Source: Bacteroidetes oral taxon 274 str. F0058 (GTDB lineage Bacteria; Bacteroidota; Bacteroidia; Bacteroidales; Paludibacteraceae). Taken from it: a stretch of DNA of 64,000 nucleotides. Positions 35,190 through 42,792 of this stretch are shown here, in pieces. Both the position numbers and the translations under genes were made by a program. Under the pieces are notes generated by a model. The model saw nothing but the letters and a program-made list of their open reading frames with translations. It was not told the DNA's origin and searched no databases. The stretch spans positions 1 through 64,000 of the forward strand of contig GG774889.1 of the NCBI GenBank assembly GCA_000163695.1, given 5' to 3'. Numbering within the stretch: position 1 is the stretch's first letter; each line of letters starts with the position of its first letter.

Positions 35190-35627
35190 ATGAATAATTA
35201 TTATGATAATATCTTAATTAAATATGTAGAAGAACAGAAAATAAATTATACCATTATTTCAAACCTTTCTTACTACGTAGAAAACCTAAGTAAGCACTTC
35301 CTATTTGCGGGAGGGCGAATTGATTTTAGTAATTTAAATAATAACAAATTTGTAAAATCCGATCAAAGGAATATCTCTTTTGATGCCGCCAATTTTATTA
35401 AGAAATTAATAGAAGAGAAAAAATGTAGTAAGGATGACGTCATAATTTATATTGGAGATAGTTTGACGGAGAATGGGTATGAGTTTTTGGGGGAGGATTT
35501 ATTAAAGATTGTTCCTTTTTTAGTAAATGAAATACCTCAACATCATTATTTATTATCTAAAGATTTCAAAAAGATTATTTGTATATCATTTGAGAATGAA
35601 ATAGAATTTGGTGAAGTTTCTCGGTAA
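35190..35627 (+). CDS. putative immunity protein, 145 residues
   Basis: ATG at 35190, 3 nt after the stop of the Rhs remnant. Soluble alpha/beta protein with HFLFAGGRIDFSN and DDVIIYIGDSLTENGYEFLG. No family recognised. Terminator copy 3 follows 67 nt later. Confidence 0.5.
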   Translation: MNNYYDNILIKYVEEQKINYTIISNLSYYVENLSKHFLFAGGRIDFSNLNNNKFVKSDQRNISFDAANFIKKLIEEKKCSKDDVIIYIGDSLTENGYEFLGEDLLKIVPFLVNEIPQHHYLLSKDFKKIICISFENEIEFGEVSR

Positions 35628-35694
35628 TATTCCAGACTATGAGTTTTGACCGCAACAATCGGATAAACAGCTATAAATTTTAAAGCAAAAGTGT

Positions 35695-35731
35695 AAAGGC
35701 AGGGATATTTTCCTTGCCTTTTGCCGTTTTT
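35695..35731 (+). terminator. array terminator, copy 3
   Basis: Hairpin identical in stem to copies 1 and 2 (35695-35721), then TGCCGTTTTTGC. Confidence 0.75.
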
Positions 35732-35755
35732 GCATCTAAAACCAACGGAAAATAA

Positions 35756-36386
35756 GTCAACGAGAAGGTTTCAGGGCTTTATCCTTCGGAATGGAAATTT
35801 GACATCTACGGAAATTTTCGTACTTTCGCAGGACGTTCTTTGAATGGGATTCTCCGTTCCGCTATCAAGGGCAGTATGAAGACAGTAAAAACAGGCTTGT
35901 ATTACAACCGTTTTAGGTACTATGACCCAAGTACAGGAGCATACATAAGTCAAGACCCGATAGGGTTGGCGGGTGGAAGTAGATTATATGGGTATGTTCA
36001 TGATACAAATAGTTGGCTTTATATACTTGGACTACATAAGAATAATAACAGTACAGTCGGCGATTGGGTTCTTTATGATATAGTGGATGCAAAACTGGGG
36101 AACACGCAAAAGTAGGTATTGGCAAAGCTGAAGACGTTATGGCTAATGGTACAAACAGACGTGCACATACTATTGCAAGACTTGCCAAAAAAATTCGAGA
36201 TTTAGAAATGCTGAACCGATAATAATTTCTACTTATAAAGGCATTACCAAAGGGGAGATGAAAGAAATTAAAGCTGCGAGGGTTCGAAAACTGAGAGAGG
36301 AAGGACTTGAATTACCTCTAAATCGGGAAAAAGATAAACGTTATAAACCAAATAAATCAAGAAAATTAAGTAAAGGCTGTTATTAA
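35756..36386 (+). pseudogene. Rhs core fragment with a toxin tip broken by two frameshifts
   Basis: The core (VNEKVSGLYPSEWKFDIYG, RTFAGRSLN, GLYYNRFRYYDPSTGAYISQ, RLYGYV, YILGL) is open to 36115, but the PFRYQGQYED part is out of frame between two compensating indels. The tip starts VGDWVLYDIVDAKLG, continues in a second frame as AKVGIGKAEDVMANGTNRRA and in a third as NAEPIIISTYKGITKGEMKE, EGLELPLNREKDKRYKPN. The pattern resembles a small nuclease (possibly GIY-YIG-like); this is uncertain. Confidence 0.6.
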
Positions 36387-36402
36387 CAATGCGAAAATAG
36401 TT

Positions 36403-36870
36403 ATGGATGAGAAAATTAAAGTTTTTTTACAGATTGAAATTCCTCGGCTTAATGAGGATGTTGATATAGCTTCTATACGACAAAGGTTAAATGATCATGT
36501 AAAATCTCTTATTCCTATGATCAATATTCAAGATTTAATGGATTGGAGTCTTTTGATATGTGTAACTTTTCGGTCTACAAATGGAATTGGCGTTTTTAAG
36601 CGAGCAAGACGTTACTCTTCAGATAAAGAATTTGAATTTTCTATTTCTGTTACTATTCCGAATGACAATCAGGCTTTGTATGGGCTTTCCAAAGTAAAAG
36701 AGGCATTTTATACACCACTGAATGACAAGAATTTTTATATATTAAAGTTTAATTTTGAAAATTACAATAATTTACACGAATACATTCTTGAAAGTTCTAA
36801 ACTTGCAATCGATTTGGCTTTTACAAAAGGTATTACATGTAATGGCAAAAAAATTAAGTTTCAAAAATAA
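36403..36870 (+). CDS. Imm9-like immunity protein
   Basis: 155 residues, ATG 16 nt after the broken toxin. RRYSSDKEFEFSISVTIPND, YGLSKVKEAFYTPLNDKNFY and a C terminus TCNGKKIKFQK resemble the immunity family Imm9. It is intact although its toxin is destroyed. Confidence 0.5.
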   Translation: MDEKIKVFLQIEIPRLNEDVDIASIRQRLNDHVKSLIPMINIQDLMDWSLLICVTFRSTNGIGVFKRARRYSSDKEFEFSISVTIPNDNQALYGLSKVKEAFYTPLNDKNFYILKFNFENYNNLHEYILESSKLAIDLAFTKGITCNGKKIKFQK

Positions 36871-36897
36871 GGATTCCAAACATGTTAATGAGTATAA

Positions 36898-37000
36898 AAA
36901 CTTTACATCTACGGAAAAATTCGTACCTTCGCAGGACGTTCTTTGAACAGGATTCTCCGTTCGCTACTACTCGCCCGATGAAATGTCTATGAAGTTGTAA
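36898..37000 (+). pseudogene. Rhs core remnant with internal deletion
   Basis: LYIYGKIRTFAGRSLNRI in one frame to a TGA at 36979, and RYYSPDEMSMKL in another to the TAA at 36998. The stretch between PF and RYYSPDE is lost compared with the fragment at 27243. Confidence 0.6.
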
Positions 37001-37001
37001 A

Positions 37002-37271
37002 CCTTTTGAAGTAGAATCTTCCACGATAGCTCCCGCATTTGATCAAATAGGACTCGGGACTCAATACAAAGCACCTCTCTCAGTTGGAAATTTAGTTAAG
37101 CGTGGAATATTAAAAACCGGTAAAATGAATAAAGATGAACTGAAAAAAGAATTGGACAGATTAAATGTCAGCCAAGATAAATATTCTTTGGAGGGTTCTA
37201 TTGCGAATTGGAATACAATAGTATTAGTTCAGGACTATAAAAGATGGAAAGTCATTTATGTAGATGAATAA
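37002..37271 (+). pseudogene. tail of a TNT-like (NAD glycohydrolase-type) toxin, fused in frame to the immunity gene
   Basis: PFEVESSTIAPAFDQIGLGT, then QYKAPLSVGNLVKRGIL resembles the C-terminal end of TNT-domain toxins, which carry a PxFxQxGxGTQY element and cleave NAD. Most of the toxin is missing. The frame runs on without a stop into the immunity gene that begins at the ATG at 37125, and ends at a TAA at 37269. Confidence 0.55.
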
Positions 37272-37361
37272 GGGCATCAAGAAGAGTTAAAGGTATTTGA
37301 AAAAGAAGATGATGCTTGTTTGTATATATACAATAAATTCAAACGGATAATAGATATGTAG
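37125..37361 (+). pseudogene. immunity gene for the TNT-like toxin, with one nonsense codon
   Basis: 78 codons: MNKDELKKELDRLNVSQDKY, then KRWKVIYVDE, a TAA at 37269, and GHQEELKVFEKEDDACLYIY. Both halves are in one frame and look like a single small protein, so one base change appears to have broken it. It is the only clearly broken immunity gene of the array. Confidence 0.6.
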
Positions 37362-37405
37362 TATAGATTTTGCGAAACAAATGGTTTAATCAAATATAAT
37401 TAATT

Positions 37406-37963
37406 ATGAACAAAGTTGCCAATATTAGTTTAGGCTCATCATTCGCCGGAATAGGTAGAATAGGAGGAAATATCCCTGTTTGTTTTCTTGAAAAAATGGA
37501 AGACATAGAGGGCTTTAAGTTTTATCTGACAATTCAAAATCCTGATAATACAGATGAATATATATCTATCTTCATACCGGATAGCTATGATACAATGGTG
37601 GATAATAATATTTATCCCAATTGTTCTTTAAAGGTTTTCACCCATTCGTTTTCAGATGAGAGCAATAATAGCTTTTACACATTGGAAGGGCTTCATAAAT
37701 CATCTCTTACAGAATATAAAGAAGTAGAAAATGGAATATTCGGTTTCGTTACGAAAGCTCAGCGACCTCAGTTAATCCAAGATGAAGATTATTTTTTTAG
37801 AAAATTAGAAGAAGATGAGTTTACTTTCTTTTTGCAAATAGATGAAGATTATTATCCTGAGAGTTTAATTTCAGGGAACTATATATTGGGGTATGGCGCA
37901 ATATATTTGTACAAGCATAATATAAATGGTAAAATAATAGCAGGCTTTTGGCAATATTCGTAA
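37406..37963 (+). CDS. DUF1963/YwqG-like immunity protein
   Basis: 185 residues, ATG at 37406. Near residue 115-170 it has KAQRPQLIQDEDYFFRKLEE, TFFLQIDEDYYPESLI and GYGAIYLYKHN, the arrangement of YwqG/DUF1963 proteins (a Q-I-D strand followed by G-x-G-x-x-Y-L-Y), often found as immunity proteins. No toxin is left before it. Confidence 0.5.
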   Translation: MNKVANISLGSSFAGIGRIGGNIPVCFLEKMEDIEGFKFYLTIQNPDNTDEYISIFIPDSYDTMVDNNIYPNCSLKVFTHSFSDESNNSFYTLEGLHKSSLTEYKEVENGIFGFVTKAQRPQLIQDEDYFFRKLEEDEFTFFLQIDEDYYPESLISGNYILGYGAIYLYKHNINGKIIAGFWQYS

Positions 37964-38090
37964 TTTGTCAATAGCACCCACCTTAATATGATCGTTCGTA
38001 CCTTTGGGGAGATGATTTTCGCCTTTTAGAAACACTCAATGTAATAACGGTAAGACCGTGCAGTTTGAATACGCCCCACTCTGTCGCTGA

Positions 38091-38725
38091 ATCTCTAAGA
38101 GCTACCAAGGCATCACCAAGCGCTGGCTCTGGAACGGCAACACCCCGCTGCACGACAAAAACGAGATAACAACCTGGGTCTTCGACGAAGGCACGTTACG
38201 ACCCGCAGCAAAGCTTGTCGGCGATAAGGCGTACAGTATTATTACCGATTATCTTGGTACATCTGCGGAAATGTATGATGCTGAAGGCATAAAAACTTGG
38301 CAGGCGGAGTTTGACGTCTACGGAAAATTTCGTACCTTCGCAGGACGTTCTTTGAATGATTGCCCGTTCCGCTACCAAGGGCAGTACGAGGATGCAGAGA
38401 CGGGATTGTACTATAACAGGTTTAGGTACTACGACCCAAGTATGGGGACTTACATAAGTAAAGAACCCATAGGATTCGTTGACAGTAATCCTACGTTGTA
38501 CGGATACACTATCGACAGTAATACGATAATAGACCTTTGGGAATTGGATTGTGAGCTGCCACAAAGAAAATACAAACACATCACACAATTCCTATAGCGG
38601 TTTATAAAACTTTTCCTTTTTATGGTAACCATCAAAAATATAACGAGTATATCTATAAAAAGAGAACTAAACTTACACATGAAGACGACTTAAAATTAGA
38701 TGACGTTAAGCACATTGCAAGATGA
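38091..38725 (+). pseudogene. long Rhs core fragment with frameshifted toxin tip
   Basis: Open from after a TGA at 38088: ITKRWLWNGNTPLHDKNEIT, WVFDEGTLRPAAKLVGDKAY, ITDYLGTSAEMYDAEG, WQAEFDVYGKFRTFAGRSLN and PFRYQGQYEDAETGLYYN, ending at 38597. The tip continues in another frame (IPIAVYKTFPFYGNHQKYNE, YIYKKRTKLTHEDDLKL, VKHIAR) to 38725. The Rhs part is one of the two longest in the array. Toxin type unknown. Confidence 0.65.
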
Positions 38726-38810
38726 GTAGAAGGAATTAGATAGGCAAAACACGGGCTTCCGACAAGAGTCTAAATGAGTATTTTGGAGAACTAAAACAAA
38801 AAGACAAATT

Positions 38811-39467
38811 ATGTATAAAAGAGTATGGATAGAAACAGACCCGCGAATTATGGGTGTAAAGAATGGAGTATATCAAGTAGAACTAAAAGAGAATAAGTCT
38901 TTCGTTTCAAAGGAAGAAAAGGATTACTATGAGAGTTACTTTGCTAGTGATATTAATGCATTTTTATTAGAAGGCTTTAAAAAAATTAACGAAAAGAGGA
39001 TAACATGTATCACCTATTTCCCTTTAAAAGGGGCACGCGAAACGGACTTTATCGTAGGAGTACCACATGAACGAGGAATAGACTTTCTGGTAACTGAAAA
39101 ATGTCTGGACGTGTTAGAAAGCTTCAAACTACCCACTTATAACAAGTTCAAAGTGAATATCGAAGGCTTTTCAAGTAATTATTTTGCGGTCGGTTTTCCA
39201 ATGGTGCCTAATCACTTTGTTGATTATTCGAATAGTATATTTGTGGATTTGGCAACAAAAGAACGTATACAAATAGCAGATAGGGAAGAATATAAAAAAT
39301 CCTTTTCTATAGGAGACAGGAAAATTGCAGTAAAGTACAGGCTTGATTATGATATAATCGCCATACAACCTTTTGGCTTGTTCTTTTCTGAAAAATTAAT
39401 TAATGCAATCGAAATGAATAAGTTAATCGGACTTCAAATAGAAGATACAGAGATGATATTAGAGTAG
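38811..39467 (+). CDS. putative immunity protein, Imm11/DUF1629-like
   Basis: 218 residues with its own ATG. DFLVTEKCLDVLESFKLPTY in the middle and a C-terminal IAVKYRLDYDIIAIQPFGLF, then FFSEKLINAIEMNKLIGLQI fit the arrangement of the DUF1629 (Imm11) family. Weak by eye. Intact while its toxin is frameshifted. Confidence 0.4.
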   Translation: MYKRVWIETDPRIMGVKNGVYQVELKENKSFVSKEEKDYYESYFASDINAFLLEGFKKINEKRITCITYFPLKGARETDFIVGVPHERGIDFLVTEKCLDVLESFKLPTYNKFKVNIEGFSSNYFAVGFPMVPNHFVDYSNSIFVDLATKERIQIADREEYKKSFSIGDRKIAVKYRLDYDIIAIQPFGLFFSEKLINAIEMNKLIGLQIEDTEMILE

Positions 39468-39468
39468 G

Positions 39469-39708
39469 TCAACCTCCATTGGTGTGTGCTCCCTAAAAAA
39501 GGAATGGGAAACAGGAGGAGCTACTCGAGATAACGGTCAATTAGCAAAAGATATAGATATTTCAAAAGGCAATGGAACAACTTGAGGTGGTAAACAAGCA
39601 GATAATTTTGAGATAATAGATGTGTCGAAAGGAAGTCTAACCGGTTCTATAAAAACAATAGAGGTAAAAATGTGCTCCGCAACAGGCAAAATATTAAGGC
39701 AACAATAA
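39469..39708 (+). pseudogene. toxin tail with internal stop
   Basis: One frame reads KKEWETGGATRDNGQLAKDI, DISKGNGTT, a TGA at 39583, then GGKQADNFEIIDVSKGSLTG and ends MCSATGKILRQQ. No Rhs core precedes it. The toxin family is unknown. The next gene starts 1 nt after its stop. Confidence 0.5.
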
Positions 39709-39709
39709 A

Positions 39710-40381
39710 ATGAATATTAGTAGAAAATCGATAGAGAAAGAAATAGTTAAAGAATTAAGATCACGATTAGCCCCATTGGGATGGAGCTTGTTGAAGTCAG
39801 ATACAAACTATTTTGCAAAAAAATATAGTGAGGATATAAGGTGGGGATTCACATTTTCGTTATATAACAAATGTCCTTATTCTTGTTTTTTTAAAGTTTA
39901 TATTACATATATAAATTATACGGCGATAATAAAAGACTTGTTGACAAATACCCCTGAAGCTGATTTTATCCAAGATGTAGGTTTAGTGTCTTCCAAAATA
40001 CCGCAGAAAGCACCCATACTTTCAATATCAGAACTTCAAGAAACTTCACAATTTGTTGACAAACTAATAGATTTTCTTAATAAGTCGGAACAAGAGTTTT
40101 GGATTCCATATTCTAATATAGACAACACAATTAGTAACTTCAAACAAGACAATCATATTTATTGGCCTGTTTCAAATTTATCACAATTTACGGCTCATAT
40201 GGTTTGTTTTGGTATTGAGCATAATCGAGTAGACATATTAAATATGGCAAAAGAAAAAGCAAAAAAATTACTTGAAACGGGCAATTATGAACGGGATAGA
40301 AATTTTGTCGTTTCACTAATAAATGCGGCTGAGAAACGTACTTTTGCACGAAATAAAAAAGGAGGTAAAACGAGAAGATGA
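39710..40381 (+). CDS. putative immunity protein, 223 residues
   Basis: ATG at 39710 directly behind the broken toxin. Mixed alpha/beta, ending in a basic tail (NKKGGKTRR). The following Rhs core fragment overlaps its last codons in another frame. No family recognised. Confidence 0.5.
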   Translation: MNISRKSIEKEIVKELRSRLAPLGWSLLKSDTNYFAKKYSEDIRWGFTFSLYNKCPYSCFFKVYITYINYTAIIKDLLTNTPEADFIQDVGLVSSKIPQKAPILSISELQETSQFVDKLIDFLNKSEQEFWIPYSNIDNTISNFKQDNHIYWPVSNLSQFTAHMVCFGIEHNRVDILNMAKEKAKKLLETGNYERDRNFVVSLINAAEKRTFARNKKGGKTRR

Positions 40382-40530
40382 ACTAACCACTTGGGTGTTC
40401 GAAGGCTTTGTACCGATGGCAAAACTTGTAAACGGCAAAGCGTACGGCATAATAAACAACCATATAGACAAGACCTATACGTTCGATAGATGACAATGGC
40501 GAACTTGTTTGGAGGCGACATCCCATATAG
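40377..40530 (+). pseudogene. Rhs core remnant without YYDP region
   Basis: DELTTWVFEGFVPMAKLVNG, KAYGIINNHIDKTYTFDR in one frame, then DDNGELVWRRHP in another, to 40530. It corresponds to the upstream part of the core seen at 30650 and 38130 but belongs to yet another copy. Toxin and YYDP region are missing. Confidence 0.6.
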
Positions 40531-40558
40531 TAAAGTATAAAACAATGATATAAAATAG

Positions 40559-41209
40559 ATGGGGAAAAAAGAATTTGAAAAATATTTTAAATCTCAAGTA
40601 GAAACTCTATTTGAAAAATTTAATTCAACTCAGATAGTTATAGACTATTCTAAGAATATTGCCAATATAAAGTTTATGAATGAATCTGTCGGGAAAATAG
40701 AATTTAATTTCCTAACAGGAAGACAATTGTCAATGGGAGCCATAGCGAGTATATTCATAACTGCAAATATCTTCGGAGGGGAGATCTGGAAAGAAATTTT
40801 AGAAAGTACTGAGTTTAGAAAAAAGAGCTCCAATATTTACACCAACTACTTGTATTCTTTTTATTCATCTTCATCTCAAAATCATCTTTTTAAGGGTTCC
40901 AAAACAGACTTCTTTTCGTCTGACAATATAGAAGAGAAACTATGTGGTTTTTTCGACTTTATTTCCAAAGAATTGTTAAGCAAAATATTTAACATCCTTA
41001 TGAAAAGAGCAATGGCAATAGATGAAATACTGAATACCCCCCATTATTATGGGCAACCTGAAATATCAATGCTGTTGTTGTGCAGAGATAACCCCCAAGA
41101 ACTATCGTTATCAGCTATTGAGAAAGATAAAAGGTTTCTAAACTCATCTGATATTAATAAGAGAATTTGGGAAGAGAATAAAACTATTATTTTTTCAAAT
41201 AAAATATGA
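40559..41209 (+). CDS. putative orphan immunity protein, 216 residues
   Basis: ATG at 40559. A long helical protein with a Ser-rich middle (YSFYSSSSQNHLF) and HYYGQPEISMLLLCRDNP near the end. No toxin remains before it. No family recognised. Confidence 0.45.
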   Translation: MGKKEFEKYFKSQVETLFEKFNSTQIVIDYSKNIANIKFMNESVGKIEFNFLTGRQLSMGAIASIFITANIFGGEIWKEILESTEFRKKSSNIYTNYLYSFYSSSSQNHLFKGSKTDFFSSDNIEEKLCGFFDFISKELLSKIFNILMKRAMAIDEILNTPHYYGQPEISMLLLCRDNPQELSLSAIEKDKRFLNSSDINKRIWEENKTIIFSNKI

Positions 41210-41222
41210 GTACACTTTAAAA

Positions 41223-41456
41223 ATGGACATATATAAGGAATCTATAAATTTAGCTGAAAACTTAAACAAATATGGGCACCAAGTTATCTCACAAGAAATA
41301 TTTGATGCCATTAATTATAGTTCTACAGGGACGGAAGCACTCATGCGAATAAGATTTGTCTTAAAAGACTTTTTAGGTCACGATGTAGATAGCAACTTTC
41401 AGCTTTTAGAAAGAGTAAAGAATGTATTGAACAAAATCAATGCAATGATAGATTAA
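41223..41456 (+). CDS. putative immunity protein, 77 residues
   Basis: ATG at 41223, 13 nt after the previous gene. Small helical protein: LAENLNKYGHQVISQEIFDA, STGTEALMRIRFVLKDFLGH. It looks like a member of a small family seen as partners of contact-dependent toxins, but I cannot name it. Confidence 0.5.
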   Translation: MDIYKESINLAENLNKYGHQVISQEIFDAINYSSTGTEALMRIRFVLKDFLGHDVDSNFQLLERVKNVLNKINAMID

Positions 41457-41488
41457 GACGACCTGAAAAGAGAATACCTGCGCGATGG

Positions 41489-41728
41489 CCGCTGGCGGGT
41501 GGTAATCCAACACTGTATGGTTGTGTTTTCGACCCTAATAGTTGGGTGGATGTGTTAGGGTTGAGGTGTAAAAAGATTGTTATTGGAGAAGGTATGGATA
41601 GAGTAAAAAGTGCAGCAAAGCGAGAAATAGGACGCAGTGAATTTTTATATGAATACAATACTCCAGAAAACTATCGTCCTGAAACACCACATACAAATAG
41701 GAGTCATAAATTAGAAGATAAAACTTAA
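41489..41728 (+). pseudogene. Rhs core end with truncated toxin tip
   Basis: PLAGGNPTLYGCVFDPNSWV, DVLGLR and a tip of about 50 residues, KIVIGEGMDRVKSAAKREIG, ending NRSHKLEDKT. The GEGMDRV-x-x-A motif is known from polymorphic toxin tips, whose usual continuation after an Asn-Arg pair is missing here. No start codon. Confidence 0.55.
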
Positions 41729-41818
41729 ACCTTCAAAAAATAACATATTAATTTATCACATAAAGAATTTGCAAAACAAATAAATAGTTCGTAATTTTTT
41801 AAATCAAATAATATAAAT

Positions 41819-42385
41819 ATGAGGACTGAACCAACGAAGCAACAAAAGGAATTGTACAAAAAAATAGCTCCAATATTAGGTGCCGATTCGAAAGTAATTG
41901 AATATGGTGACGACAGTAATACAAATAGCATTTATATTTTGAATTGTCCTGACCCCATTGATAATAAAGTTATGTTTTATTGTTCTATTGGGTTGTTTGA
42001 GTATCTGATAGATGATAAAAGATATGAAATATTGATGGCTGGGTATAGTAAATATGATACTATACCGAATATTTTAAGTACTTGTGCATTTTTTGTAATC
42101 AAGAATAACTGGAAATGTACATATGGAAATGTTTTTGAAACATTAGTAGAAATGTATTGTAAAAATACGGAAATGAAACATATTCTGTTTACCTCTCCAT
42201 TTTTATGGGAAGATAAGTTGGTTGATTTTAATATTGAAGGAAAACCTATTTACTTTGTATTGGCTATTCCTATTTCAGATAAAGAGTTGGAATATAAAAA
42301 CAAATTTGGTACAGATGCTCTCGAGACATTATTTGAAAAAGAATCGATTGACATTTTCGATATTAATAGAAAATCGATTGTATGA
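41819..42385 (+). CDS. SUFU-domain immunity protein
   Basis: 188 residues. The order KNNWKCTYGNVFETLVEMYC, TEMKHILFTSPFLWED, KPIYFVLAIPISDKELEY and a C terminus with ESIDIFDINRKSIV fits the Suppressor-of-fused (SUFU) family, whose bacterial members include antitoxins of polymorphic toxins such as YqcF. It is the last immunity gene of the array, 81 nt before terminator copy 4. Confidence 0.65.
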   Translation: MRTEPTKQQKELYKKIAPILGADSKVIEYGDDSNTNSIYILNCPDPIDNKVMFYCSIGLFEYLIDDKRYEILMAGYSKYDTIPNILSTCAFFVIKNNWKCTYGNVFETLVEMYCKNTEMKHILFTSPFLWEDKLVDFNIEGKPIYFVLAIPISDKELEYKNKFGTDALETLFEKESIDIFDINRKSIV

Positions 42386-42466
42386 TTATAAAGGTAATGC
42401 TCCGGATTGGGAACTCTGATTGTAACAACCAGACAACCAATCATATATTTTTCTATACACAAGCGT

Positions 42467-42502
42467 AAAGGCAGGGATATTTTCCTTGCCTTTTGCTGTT
42501 TT
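42467..42502 (+). terminator. array terminator, copy 4 (right end of the array)
   Basis: The same hairpin (42467-42493) and CTGTTTTAC. The similarity to the other copies continues through CCTAAATCCAATGGAAAA and then stops, with no Rhs core after it, so it marks the end of the array. Confidence 0.75.
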
Positions 42503-42580
42503 ACACCTAAATCCAATGGAAAAATGTTATGATAATCGGGTAAAATGCCTGCGTAGTGGGAAATCGATCCAAATCCCCTT

Positions 42581-42600
42581 CTCTCTACCGATAGTTTTTT
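42581..42600. repeat. 20-bp direct repeat, left copy
   Basis: CTCTCTACCGATAGTTTTTT is identical to 46905-46924. Both copies are preceded by AATCCCC. The two copies bracket the restriction-modification operon. Confidence 0.75.
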
Positions 42601-42610
42601 ACACCTGGCT

Positions 42611-42735
42611 GTAACGGTTCGGGACTATGAGAAGTTGGCGGAATGCGAGCGAGTAGCTTTCAATATACCACTAATGTTTATACGAATCAAAAAGTTTGCA
42701 TCTCGCACTAAATCAGCCACTTCACACAACCTATG
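42611..42735. repeat. imperfect inverted-repeat element beside the endonuclease gene
   Basis: GAAGTTGGCGGAATGCGAG (42631-42649) pairs imperfectly with CTCGCACTAAATCAGCCACTTC (42702-42723), with outer GGTT/AACC. A non-coding, strongly structured element of about 110 nt. It resembles the attC-like or cassette-end repeats found after accessory genes in Bacteroidetes, but the class is not certain. The rest of 42503-42792 holds no recognised gene. Confidence 0.5.
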
Positions 42736-42792
42736 TTGCCTGCTGAAGTTGTTTAGTCTTCTTTCAATTCAAATTATTTCTAAATTCTTCAA

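Larger units (their letters stand above)
24788..42500 (+). repeat. array of Rhs 3' cassettes (toxin tips with immunity genes)
   Basis: All genes point the same way. The unit is a short Rhs core fragment, of the type YNRFRYYDPxTGGYISQDPIGLAG with NPTLYGYV and DxLGLD, joined to a variable toxin tip and followed by one or more small genes of immunity size. I count about fifteen core fragments from several different Rhs backbones and about 22 immunity-type genes. The Rhs parts lack ATG starts and promoters, and no full-length rhs gene is present. The region is clearly richer in A+T than its flanks. Individual parts are listed separately. Confidence 0.85.

Noticed and set aside
24788..42500. Insertion sequences or a transposon as the source of the cassette array
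   Set aside because: No transposase, terminal inverted repeats or target duplications were seen; the repeated parts are Rhs core and a terminator.
24788..42500. CRISPR-like array because of repeated short sequence
   Set aside because: Repeats are few, widely and unevenly spaced and protein coding; no short regular spacers and no cas genes.
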